Below are positions 26,350 to 38,628 of a stretch of 64,000 nt of DNA, one piece after another. The notes under the pieces are model-generated. The model ran no database searches and was not told where the DNA came from. It saw nothing but the letters and a program-made list of their open reading frames with translations. How positions within the stretch are numbered: the stretch's first letter is position 1; the number at the start of each line of letters is the position of its first letter. Source of the DNA: Mesaphorura yosii (Eukaryota; Arthropoda; Collembola; Poduromorpha; Tullbergiidae); assembly GCA_009869945.1 (NCBI GenBank), contig WIXG01000094.1, positions 62,001 through 126,000 on the forward strand. The letters are read 5' to 3'. A program made the position numbers and the translations under genes.

Positions 26350-29300
26350 TGCATTTCTGGTGTGCTGGTCTGGCCTGCCTGATCATTTAATTTATTCATG
26401 TGATTTGGGTTCCCCACACAGTAAAACAAGTCATCATTGTCAGACCTGCTTATTATTATGGTAATCTCTTTACCAAATCCCTTGGCGGCATTAAAACGTA
26501 GTGCAGTGCAGTGTTGTCATTGTCAAAGCACTTCTGGGCTCTGTTCTGGTAATGGCAAGCAATTTTGCACTGTTTTATTTTGGACTCGAGAAGAACGACT
26601 TCAACTTTTTAACACACCCTTTGAAAAAGTCGGTCTTCGTCCCCGAACTCCAGCGCCTGCGATATTTATATGACAAGTCATGCGAGTTGACATTGATGTC
26701 TCTGTCCATTACTCTTACACCGTGTCTTCAAAATGCATGCAGGCTCTCGCTCGTTGCGCTTTTACGGATTGCATTTTCGGGTGGAACGGCAGAACGCCGA
26801 AAGCTAACGCTTAGGAGTTGAGTGTGGCTGGCGACCGGCGACGAGGATGACAATATGAAATATTATCTGTATTTTTTGAGTGTGTTGTGAAGGGGAACGA
26901 TTGAAGTGAGGTGCAGCGCAGAGCGCACACGTATATAATTTACCAAAGTATTTACAAGGCACTAGGTATAAACATGACAAAGTGATGACATTTCATACAT
27001 GACAATTCAATTTCTCAGATTAAGCAAAAATGAATTATGTAAGGAACTGGGGTACGAGTCAGATAATAAGTTTGCCAATTACATAACTCAGTAATGCAAT
27101 AAAAGTGCAAGTGCAGTGACTTGATTTTTCGGTTGCAGATTGTGAGTTCGACCAATTCGAATTCATGATTAATTGAAAATTCAAGTCCCTCGTTCAGTTG
27201 CAATGCCATGCAGCCACGTCAAAATTGCAGGAGCGAATCCTTGATTGATTGAAACCTTCTGACTTAGATAATTCCAATTATTGCGTCTTGATGTGTAGTC
27301 TGCAGCGATGGGCAACAGTGATGCGAGATGTTCCTTTGCCTTGCTTGGCTTGCCTCGTATCGAGCTTTGTTGTCCATTCGTCTTGAGAATTGTATTGCCT
27401 TCCGGCAAGAAGCCGTCAAACTTCAAACGAATTCACTTTCCTCGTGTATGTACTCAAATACCGACACGAGAGACGCGCTCCGAGCCAGTAGATTGATGAA
27501 CCAGCTTTTAAAAACTATTAGGTAATGCAATGCGTAATGGTAATTGTGATAATAAAATGGGACAGTGTCCAGGCATAGGCACAGGTATCCATGAGCTCGA
27601 GCTCTTGGCAGTGGGTATATATCCATACTGTTATAATGTTACACGACCAGTCGGTGCTCGTCTCCTTGATTACTTGATTATGAGGAAAGGGTTTAAAATT
27701 GAAGGGTTCGGATTTCCTGGAGGTACGACTGAGCAATAAAGCGCAGGCTCCAGGTTCTTTGTCTTGTGATGTTGAATGAAGACAGACTTGGATTCAGTAT
27801 TCCAAGAAGCATTCCTGGGTATGGCATGCAGAAAAACGCATGCATGCATGCATGGGTATGCATTTTGCAAAATCTAAACAGCAACGGAAAATGGCATGGA
27901 AAACTTCAAAAATAAAGACTGTGGGCTGCGTTACATGACGCTACTTTGAGACCTGGGAATTGAAACTTGCTGTATTTGCACGTATTTGAGATAATTGGGC
28001 TGTTCCCATTCGTACTACTAATTGACACTTACAATGCTTTAAGAAGATAATTCCTTGGCAGCAGTTTTCTCAGGCGCAGGCGGCCTGGTCGGTTATTCAC
28101 TCGCGCTTACACGTGAAATGGTAATAATTGATGGTTACAGAGCCGCCGCCGTGCACAAATTACTTACAGACACTGGCAGCGATAGAGTACTGGTCTAGTC
28201 TGAGCATCCCTGATTGGTAACACGCATGAGAGATAAGTCTGGGGATTCTAAAGTTGTGATGGTGTCATATTTTCCCATTTCTCAAATAGTTAGTGTCCCT
28301 TTTCAATACGTTATTACAGCCTACACGTAATTTGAGACTCAAAGGAAGATTTACTCCGTTTATTTTGTAAACTGAAATGTAATGGTAAATGTGGGACCAA
28401 GAAACGAAAAACAAGCGAAATACGAGCGAGGCTGGGACTGAGGCCGGGTTTAAAGTAGAACATGAATATGAATGATAACATCTTGTACGAACTGACAGAT
28501 TCATGGTTCCTTCCTTTGTGTCGTGTCCTCGTCCTCACGTCGGCCGGGGCTAAAATGCACATTAAGATAGTTTCGCTAAATGTACGAGGAGGAAATGAAT
28601 TTGAGCATTATTTTCTGGTGAAGATGAGTTCGCATTTAAAGGAATGGGAATGAGAAAGACAATGACCTCTTCGGACGGGCAAATATTAATAATACGTGTG
28701 AGTTTGCACAAAAAAGGTAGTGGCACACTCATCCACCGCAGAGACGGATCCAAAATTCATACCATCACGTTCACGTAGGATTTGCAAAAAATTCACGATT
28801 CACCGTCTTTATGATTATTATACCAGAGAACGATCAAACTAGCGACTAGCGAACAAGTGAAGAAGCGTATTAAGGCATGACTCGATGAAATTTTGCTGCA
28901 GCGCATTGATTAATGGTTTGGCTTTATGTGATAATGGTAATGCTGGTATTATGTAATCTGTCGATTGGAGCTGCTTAGAATGGGCTGAATGCATGTCAGA
29001 GACGCGGATGCGGGCTTGAGCCCGGGCCATTCGTTAAATGTCTTCATAATATTCCAATTGCGATGAGATCTTCGAGAATGCCAATAATCCATGCTGTGTA
29101 CTTGCGTGTTTTCTTATGCCCATAATCGCAAATGGCGAATGCCACTCATAAGATTCTATCGTCTTCAATATTCGCTGGATTATTGAGGCATTTGTGGCCC
29201 CAACATTTCATGCCTTCCTTCCAAGAGCTTTCGGCGAGTGGTAATCCTAATCCCATACAGAGCAGACCTAAAATGGAATGGGTTTAGTGGTTAAGATGCG

Positions 29301-32300
29301 CAATTTGTGTGGTTGGTTGATTCGTAATTTTGGCAGCGAAATACGACGAAAAAACACAATTTAGCACTGACATGGCAAGACGCAAATCCTCGCAAGTATG
29401 ACAAATCTGCGGCTTGTCAGAATTAAGTTCAGAAGCCATGATTCACTTCTCAATTTATTTTAAATGTGACGTAATGCTCACTGCTCAAAATATTTCAGTG
29501 TGACTTCAGCGAAATTAGCGGTTGGAGTGACGGATATGTCTAATTATTTCCACTAGCAGGTGAAAAACATGAGCACAGACGCTAACGCAGTTTTTTTCTA
29601 CAATTTGTAGCAAATTCAACCAGAGTAGCTTGAAGACGAAGGTTTGCAATACGAATCAGTGCAGTTAGCTAGCATTTCTGTTGTGCTGAATTTACTGAAT
29701 TACAACTTGCACTTCCACCCCAAACACGGACAGGCACGTGTGAATAAGCGAGAGGAATTTCCATAACCAAGCATGTGGCTAAATAAATGGCGATTTTATG
29801 CAGATTGTTGACGCAACGCATTGATCTATGGCTGTTTTATTCATACTACGAATGAGATCCCTGCACTGACGCGTTGAATGTGACATTCGTTTTTGTATGC
29901 AAACTTCAAACTTACTCTTCGAAACCCATCAAAATAACCGATCAGTCATGATCGAATGACAGCGCATTGTCAAAACAAGGTAAAGTTGGCCGTACAAGTC
30001 AACGCATATTTCAGTGTTGTGGATTCTTAGAATTTCTCGACATTACGAGCAATTGTAGCACAAGAAGTCAGTGCTACTGCTACTTGTCTTTTCTCTTCCA
30101 TTCTTGCTGCATGATAGGTTTGACGAACGTCACAGTCATAATAAATACATAATAACACTTAATGTGTGCTCGGTCATTCAATTCGGACAGCAGTACAAGA
30201 ACTTTGATACTATTTAGCGTTAAATGAGATACTGATCTGCGCCGGAGATTAACATCTTAATTCAAGATGAGTAATTTGTAATAAATCTCGTTTGTGCACC
30301 TGGTCAGCATTATTTGCATGAGTTGGATATCAATCTCTTTATTTGCCAAGCCAGGCCAAAAGTCGCTTGTCACCGTCGCATTTGGTAACTTGCAAGTGCA
30401 GGATAGATTGAGAGCGATTATACCGAAAGCAGAAACAGCAACAGAGTTTGCACGTGAAATGAACGAATGTGACTCCTGTGCTGTGAACTGTTTGCATATT
30501 GCATTGAGGAGTTCAGGTTCAAGTAGCACTGACTGACTACTTTATTTAGACTTTTCTGTTCATTAGAAGTTAAGATCTTTCGGAGATACAAAATGATAAT
30601 GATAAGTGACAACGACATATGGCAATTATGCCCAAATAAGTAAATCATTGTTATACAATGTAACCGCACCGCAGCCGCAGTCGAGTGCCGTTCTTCCATT
30701 CCGGTGTCAATGTCGGCATGGCACAGCGAACGCGCGAGCGTAAACGTACGCTCTCGAGTGTCTGTTCTGTCTACATTTATTTTATGTTCCTGCTCTGCAT
30801 TGAAAGATTAAATTAGACATGATTCTAAATTCCAACTGAGAATTTTATTACTCGTTGCTCATCCGCCTGCCGGCCGTTGTCTGCGTTCTTGCATCGCATT
30901 CTGTTTATTCGATTGTTGAGTCCAACCTCTTGACTCTGTATTCGTAGTCGGAGGATCACAATTACAATGTCTGACTCTCAAGTGGACGTATCATTATTTA
31001 TGAAACCAAGACGGGCGCGTACGCAATCGCATACATTATCCTTTTCAGATTCTAATTTTAAGCGTCAGGCTCTCGTGTGCCTGCTTCAGTCCAACCGGGC
31101 ATGGTGCTGCTACGCTCCAGTGAGAATGTCCTAATGATCTCCCACGTCATATTTCATATGACCCATTTTTCATTACGAATTCATTTCTCCTTGTCATGTT
31201 GAATTATGTGATTCTGGTCTGTGCATTGTAATCCCAAATCGAAACGCAGTTGCACTTGGCCCCATTCTAGAACGTCAAAATGAGTAATTATCTTGAATAC
31301 AGACATCTTCATTCCAGGTATTCTTAATGATTAGGTTCCTTTACTCACTGTGTATTTTTAACCAGAAGCGATTCTAATTAGAAAGGAAGACTGCGCGCCG
31401 TGCACAGCGCACTTTCATTACATAATTTGTTTTCTTTGGAATAAAAGGGCGAAGGCTAACGGAGAGTTCTAATGACCAACCGGCAAGAGCTTCATTTCCT
31501 TTCATGTTCGCTCAGTTCGCTGCACGCGAGCTTGCACTTTGCAAGGTTCCGAAATTGAAGCAGTTGGCCAGCAGTTCCGGTCCATTGTCCTACAAAATTG
31601 CGTTTCACGTTCCACATATTCCAAACTCGGAAAGCAAAGGCATTCCGTTGAATAGATTTGGTAGGTCAACATCGACATGAGAATTGGCTCAAGAAAATGG
31701 ATTCTAGCCCCTGAAGAGCGAAGCCATGGGAGACGATGCTCAATTTGATGGGACATCGAACAACTTTCGTTAGCTGGAAATCGGTACAGAAACTTTTCCA
31801 ATAACCACAAGACATTTCAACACTCTGTGGAATTACAGCCAAGATTGTTGCAGTTATTTAGGGCGTGTCCACTAATTCAAATAACAATAGCTTTGCTTAG
31901 CGCCGCTTTGGTCAGTAAGCATTCGAGCATGAAACATGGACCAACCGTAGCAGTTATGCCCAGTGAGTGCGTAGCTGGACTCCCACATTTCATTACACAA
32001 ATGATTGAGCCAAACTTTCTGCAATTTGGCAAACCGGCCCATAAATTCAAATAAATGGAGCATTAGCTGCGTTCATTATTATTGCTGGACGCATAAATAT
32101 TGATTATTATGGCAGCCAGCAACACACCATCATCTTGACACCTGCTGACATTTATGAGTAAATGGCAGCAATTTCGAAGAATTGCGATTTTTTCTTAATT
32201 AAAGTGAAAGCTGGATGCTCACTCATTTTTTAGCATTTGCCATCGATAAATTCAGCGATCAACGAATTGCTTTGGAATTTAATTCCTTGAATTGGACGCT

Positions 32301-35300
32301 CACGTCACCAGGATTGAAATGTTAAAATACCCTTTGGAGTTTTCTGGGGCAAGTCTGGTTTACTTCAATGCACATGCATTCTCCGCGTCTGGGGAAGCAG
32401 CATGCACGCGAATGCGCTGTCTGTTACTGTCGCATTCTATTTTTAGAGTCACACACAAAAAGTTCATCCGGTTAATTTTATCCACGCGATCACTTACTTA
32501 AATTACCACGCACGGCATACGCGTTCGGCAGATCTCGCCAATAATTTGACTCGTGACGGCTGCACGCAACCAAAGTTTGTGTTTGTGTGGAGTACAATGT
32601 CCTCGGAGTGTATGCGAATGCACGGGCTGTCGACAGTATGAGGGAGCTTGCTAGAGTCTGACTAGACGATACAACTCAGACAGACATTTTGTTGATTAGA
32701 TTCCATTCCAGACTCATAATTCACATTGTGGAGTGATGGCTGGTCGACCCACGCTCACTAACTGCTACCACACCAACATAATCCATCATTCGTGTTCGGG
32801 ATTTATTAAATGCAGACCGATCCCGTCTTGACCCAATTTTATCGCATCGACTTAATGAACAGAACTCATTTCCGAGTGTCAATAAAAACATGAACTAGAA
32901 CCCGGCTTCCGGACAGAAATTAACCTTGGAAATTGGTAAACAACTTCTACTGGCGATCGATACGAGAGAGTTCCAGCAGTGAATCATCGATTTGTGGAAA
33001 TTAAAAGTGCTGGGGCAATTAAGTACATACAATGTTATTAAAACCTTGACTGGCGACATAATTGACACATGAGGCCCAGAAAATCAATACAAAGCCATGG
33101 CTCACGATTCGCCCTGACTCTGCCTTTATTGAGCAGTGTAAATTCTAATCATAATATTTATTTTAGACGTTCCATCTCCAGGCTTCTTATCAAATGGCTC
33201 CAGATTACGATACGAGTGAGTACGAGAGACTTGGGCAATGGCTGGAGTTGCTAAGTCATGGGCTTAAACTAAGAAAGTTATTTTTGTAAAGGTAACTTGT
33301 CATCTCTCGAAGTATGAGCATATTCGAGGCATTAGTCTTTGTTGACTTTGTATCCCGAGCTCGGGGTCGAGAAAAGATAAATTGATCATAAAATTGGGTC
33401 CATATAAGCACTCGTCTTCAGTGCAGGACGCACTGAGGCTTGGTAATGATAATGATTAGTTACAACATACAACAATATATAAAATATTGACCACCTAGCG
33501 CGAACATGGAATAAATTCAAGCAATGCATCGAAAATTTTTACCCTTACGCATTTGAACTGATAATGTGTAAAACTACGACTTCGACATGACCTGGAGTTG
33601 ACTGACGAGACGAAAAACTGTTGTAACTCAATATAAAACCGCTCGACTCGACCTGAGCAGCCTGAACTCCTTCCTTGGGGATAGACTCACTAAGTCAGGC
33701 GCGCATGGAGGTTTACAGCCTTGTCTTCGTTTTCGATTAAACGAAGAGATAAATTGGATCACACAACTGCAGCTTCGCTGCATCTTGTTCAGTACGCACT
33801 CATGTGCGACTGGATGCGTTTTCATGATGTGGATGTGGCTTTAATAAAGCAGAAAATAATGTACGCGACAAGCTTGAAGAAGATCTCTCGAGAGACCAAA
33901 GAAGATTACTGGGTTTCCGAGCACGGCACAAATTGTGATGCTCCAGTCGAGTTTGGAAGAATAACCACAATGCAATGCACAAAGCTAATAAATTAAGGTC
34001 CATTCATCTCGAATCAACTCCCTCTTATTACATCCACTTAACGGACCTTCGCTGTAGTTATTGACTGGGCTGGCTGGGCTACTCGCAATCGAAATCGAAT
34101 TTCCATCCTTTGATCTTGATGTGGGGACTTTAAATCTTTCCAATTAATTCGGTTTCGTAGGCACTTGTCGCGAAGAAGGCATGAGGGTGATGGTTGATTA
34201 AGTCTGGATAAAATAAACACATTCTTGAATCGATTGTACCACGGAAATGCATTCGTGACGTGTCGGATGCACTTGTCCATTGTCCGTTGTAGCATGCATT
34301 TTCATTGTCACGCGAGACAAAACTGTAATTAATTCAGGACATCGTGTTTCGTGCTTTTAGGAAAAGCAAAAATGGCCAAATTAATCAAATTCCAAGACGC
34401 ATATTTTGGCATTCATGTTGGTGTTTCCCATTGTTGTGGCTCACATTGTATTTTTCTTGATTTATATCGAACAAACCGACATGCGAATTAGCCAGTAATG
34501 GCGCACATACTCCCGCCCTGGCCTGGTGGCGTAATGCCAGGTAGGTTATGAATGCGGGGCGGGTACAATGAATGAGACCGGAATCTGTCTCCATACAAAT
34601 CATGTATTTGTTCAAAGTGCGTGGGCTTCGGTTTAGCTTGAACGTATTTGCGTGATTCTTCTCGACGAACCAAATTATTTACGGATATTTGTTTTGTATC
34701 GTTCCACGTAGTCTCACCTCAGCTTGCACTTCTAGTAATAGCTGAATTCCCATGCAACTTTTACCGGTTTTAATTCAGGGTAATCTGGTAAGCCCCGATT
34801 TTGACAGCTGACCGTCATTGTCATAATGCACACTGGTGCAATATTCCAGATGTCAAGTGACGGTGTGGTGATGGAAAAAGTCAATGCGGTCATTTGTGGT
34901 CTCCGGGCATAAACTCATAGCACGAACTTTCTAACCAAGTCAAATTTGACAGTTAACTTTTATATTTGGCTCCTGTCAACATGGATATCGTGGATACACG
35001 GACTTCGCTTTAATGTAGAACTGTACTAATTGTGGCTGATCGCTGATGTGATGGCCTGACTAGAGTTTGACTCGCCTCTGAACTGAATATTTACGTATAC
35101 GCCTACGTAATTGTAATTTCATGGAATAAAAGGGTTGCTTGTCCAGGCTGTAAGTTCTTCGTCCTCCACCGACCGTATCATAGCGTGCAAGTTCTGAAAG
35201 ACTGCGAGCCCGTGATCTGAACCTGAACTCTCCAAACACCAGTAATAATGGTGTGTTGCCAGCCAGTCAGTCAGCGAACTGGCAGATGCTCACTTTCTGC

Positions 35301-35587
35301 TTGGACTGACTTAATGAATGAGTAATGCATAACACCGACAACATTTAATAACGCATACGTGTACGTGCCATAGGCAGGCCATGGCCATGGTTCCACATTA
35401 ATAACTCGATTATCGGAACGAGAACATTGCCTTAGCGCCAGTGTTTCGAGACTTTGTCAATGGTGTTTTTGTTCTATTATTATCACGTATTGATCTGAAG
35501 ATTAATGCAATGATATTATTACCGAACGTGTGCATTAAAACGAAACGTAGACGCTCAAGCAGGGTTGGGTTCGCACTTTGCTAGCCT
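26350..35587. other. Gene-free stretch; introns or intergenic DNA
   Basis: I recognised no exon, RNA gene or transposon. A 63-codon frame at 28,462-28,653 contains a short string (IKIVSLNVRG) like the start of LINE endonuclease domains, but nothing follows it; I do not accept it as an element. Perfect palindromes at 27,593-27,604 and 33,354-33,365 are within chance. Four GCAT units lie at 27,838-27,853. Confidence 0.45.
27838..27853. repeat. GCAT microsatellite, 4 copies
   Basis: Four perfect tandem copies of GCAT, which are also self-complementary, are followed by a diverged copy (GGTATGCAT). Function is unknown. Confidence 0.6.
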
Positions 35588-35632
35588 TGCTATACCGAAC
35601 ACGTCCGTATAGCAATAATACAGACGTGTTCG
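35588..35632. repeat. Two mutually exclusive hairpins
   Basis: The main hairpin pairs 35,596-35,610 with 35,618-35,632: 14 of 15 positions pair (one C-A mismatch) around the loop AGCAATA. A second hairpin pairs TGCTATAC at 35,588-35,595 perfectly with GTATAGCA at 35,607-35,614. The second stem uses bases that belong to the first stem and its loop, so only one can form at a time. There is no gene nearby that I can connect to it. Confidence 0.8.
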
Positions 35633-38049
35633 ACCCGCAACGCAACGTGTCATTATGATACATTAAATTCTAGTCATTAGCTCATTCCGTATTCATTATC
35701 TCGTATCGCGTACGCGAGAGTACTGGAAATATTTTCCTGGCTGCTAAAATTAGAATTTGAATGAATGACATACGAGAACTTAACATGATGAAATGAACGA
35801 CTGAGTGACCTGCATTTCTTTGTCCATGTGTCATTTCATTTTCCTTTCGTGCACATGCATCCACGTTAAAAATGCAATTACACAACTGTGAACATGAAAA
35901 ATGCGTAAACCCGTTTTCCTGGTCTGGCCCCACTCGTGAGACGCGACGAGATGAATTTCACTGTTCATTTGAAATTTGAAATGCATTTCAAAAGTCGAGT
36001 GCGAAAGAAGAATGTAAATGGCATTTGGTATGGCACGGCGCATGAATTTACGTAATATCAGATTTTATATTTTTAGCACTTGAATTGTGGATGGTTTTGA
36101 AAAATGGATTTTCCACTCAACAAATGAAAATAAGCAGAGAGAATGAGAAATGAGAGATCCACGAGACGCGACCTAAACTTTATGGTATTTCCTCCGAATT
36201 TAAATATTCTTCACGGCAGGCAACAGAAAAGAAGGGTTGCTATTGCTCGCTGCATGCATCAATACATCAAGCAAGGGTTGAGTCGGGAAGTTGAAGTTGG
36301 GTTTCTTATTGCTATTATTAATACCATTATTGCTTTCTTGCGCTCACTGCTCGACTGACTGCTGTGCTAAGTTTGGAAAGTATAAATCGAGAAAATTTTG
36401 TGCATCCCGTAGACCAAAACACAGCATAACAACACAGCATAGCTTAATGGGTTTTACTGGAAATGAATTGAACGAACTGACTGCGACTTGCCAACAAGAA
36501 AGTTTATTCTTAGCGTGAGACATCTTATTGCTGCAGCTCCACGGCTGGGCTATAGAAGATTATCGCCCTGCGTGAATCTACACTTATGACTGCTTCTTCA
36601 CTTTGCATTGCATCGCATTTTCAAAGTATTGCACATCATCTACATCTGTTTGGAGCGACCGACCATCTCCCCATGCTTCTCTTCAAGACGCATCGTGGCG
36701 TGGTCCTGGAATGCGTCTTGGTCTTGCATTACTTTTATGCGTGCAACGTCTGCCCGCATTCCCTCATTGTACAGCAGTCCTGCTTTGAAATCCGTTCCAA
36801 ATGGAGCAGGCAAAAGGCGAGGCAAACGCTCAAATACGTTACGCATAATATAGGCTGAAAGAATTGCCCTTCTGCGCTTTGTATTTTCTTGATTTACAAA
36901 TCTTTGAATAGTAAATCACGCTTTAAAAAACAGCGAACCACACAGCACGTAGCTGCTCAGAGTATATTTTCTTTGCAGAGTCCTACAACGTATTTTTCTT
37001 CCGAATTCGGATTGCGGGCTCAATTCTTGTCAGAAGAGGAAGGGGTTGGAGAAAAGGGGAAGTTTAGTGCTGTCAGCATTGAGAATGAGAAATGGATGAT
37101 GATTTTTTAGTTTTGTTTCGAAGTAGAAACAATACATCACCGAAATCGTACGGTTCTGCCAGCATTGCTTTGCTGTTTCCTTATTCCAGAGCAGAACTCA
37201 TTTTGTAAATTAGCCAAGTAAGCAATTCAGTTCCCGATTCCGGTCCCGTTCCGTGTTGCTTCTGCCGTTGACAGTGAAATCGGGTTCAATGAATGATCTT
37301 CATGAAATTATCTCGTTTCGTGAAGTGACCCTTTAGGCAGTAATGCGTGATGATTCTTCGTTTATATGATGGAGATTACATAAATGGTTTATAATAACAT
37401 ACCCTTGCAGTGCCAGAATAATACAAATCCGGTGTTCTGTTTTCCAAAGATTTGTACTGAACCCTGCAGCCCGGCCCGTGGAAAACGCTAACGCATTGTT
37501 GCTCTAATACAAAGCTTATTTTAAAAAATAAACTCCACAAAGTTCTTGAATTACACTTCTTTTAATAAATAAAAGAATAAAAATTAATAAATTCCTTCAA
37601 CCCCTTTCCCAATGTGAATGAGAGTGAAAGGGCGCAATTTCTCAGCGTTTAAACCCTATCATCGACCCTCCTGACTGAATGACTGACATCGTAAGTATTA
37701 GTCGTATTACTATTGTGAGATGATTGAATTGTTATGAAATTAGAATCTACATTTGTATAACTGTAATGTTTGAAGCTTGACGAGGAAAACCCGCGCGACT
37801 TACAAGACTAACGTATTAAGCCTGGAACAGTTTTCAAGTGTCTGTTACCAGTACTGAGAACTGTCTTCAACAGCCTCAAGAGTTGCCAGATTTCGTGTCT
37901 AGGAACTAGCTAAGTGCCTGCACTGCGAGAAATCAAACTGTAAGATATTAGGATGGAGATTTATCAGCCAAGTTGAAGTTTTATTTATTTTAGCACTCAC
38001 TGCTTTCCTTTATGGTCCACATTGCAGTCGCGAACGCGGCTAGCAGCGG

Positions 38050-38628
38050 TTGTCCATGCTGGTTGTCATTGTTAAGCTTCACGTCACGATATCACGATGT
38101 GGCGTAATTCAAGAACATCAAAGTTTAGGTGGTCCACGTTTGCAGCCCTTGCATACATGCAGCGCGCATCCTTTCGGTGATGGTGATGAGGGTGTTATAA
38201 ACGATGTGAGAATCCTCCATATGTTGTTGGTTGCCTTGTCTGTGTACGGTATCTTTGGTTACTTTGTGGATCAGAGAGAAATGACAGTCGTGAAAGATGA
38301 GTCAGACAGTCGTTCCTTCATTACAACAATAAATAATCGCAAATCCATAAATAAGATTTTCCAGAGTTATTATGCGATGAGGGTGGCGATGACGACCCAG
38401 ACTGTACGACAGTACAGTGTACGTGAACATGAACTTTTGATCCTCTGCTGTCTGAGCCAGAAGTGGCTCGATCGTCGAGCTCAATTTTTCAATCATTTAG
38501 GCAATGCGTTAAGCATTATCCTGGTAACTAGTGCTGGTGGTATTCGAATACGTAAGCAAGTAACCCTGCCCCATTCCCTCACTTCACTTGCACTTGTACG
38601 GTTTCAGACTATCGAGACCCAAATTTGA
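38050..38628 (+). other. Longest open frame (192 codons), unrecognised
   Basis: The frame opens just after an in-frame TAG and starts with TTG rather than ATG; the first ATG is two codons further. It has no signal peptide, repeat or motif I know. A hydrophobic patch (ILHMLLVALSVYGIFGYFV) lies about one third of the way in. A frame this long is somewhat unusual in AT-rich DNA, but the local GC content is higher here, which makes chance frames longer. It could be a lone exon: an acceptor-like site (CATTGCAG) lies about 25 bases upstream, but the frame has a stop between the two. I treat it as probably non-coding. Confidence 0.1.

Noticed and set aside
28555-28653. A stretch reading MHIKIVSLNVRGGN, like the start of a LINE endonuclease domain
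   Set aside because: Only about a dozen residues match, the next expected motifs (a conserved KR region and a QET/H motif) are missing in all frames downstream, and the frame stops soon after.
30736-30753. Seven-pair hairpin GAGCGTA / TACGCTC
   Set aside because: It is too short to be more than chance, and nothing nearby gives it a role.
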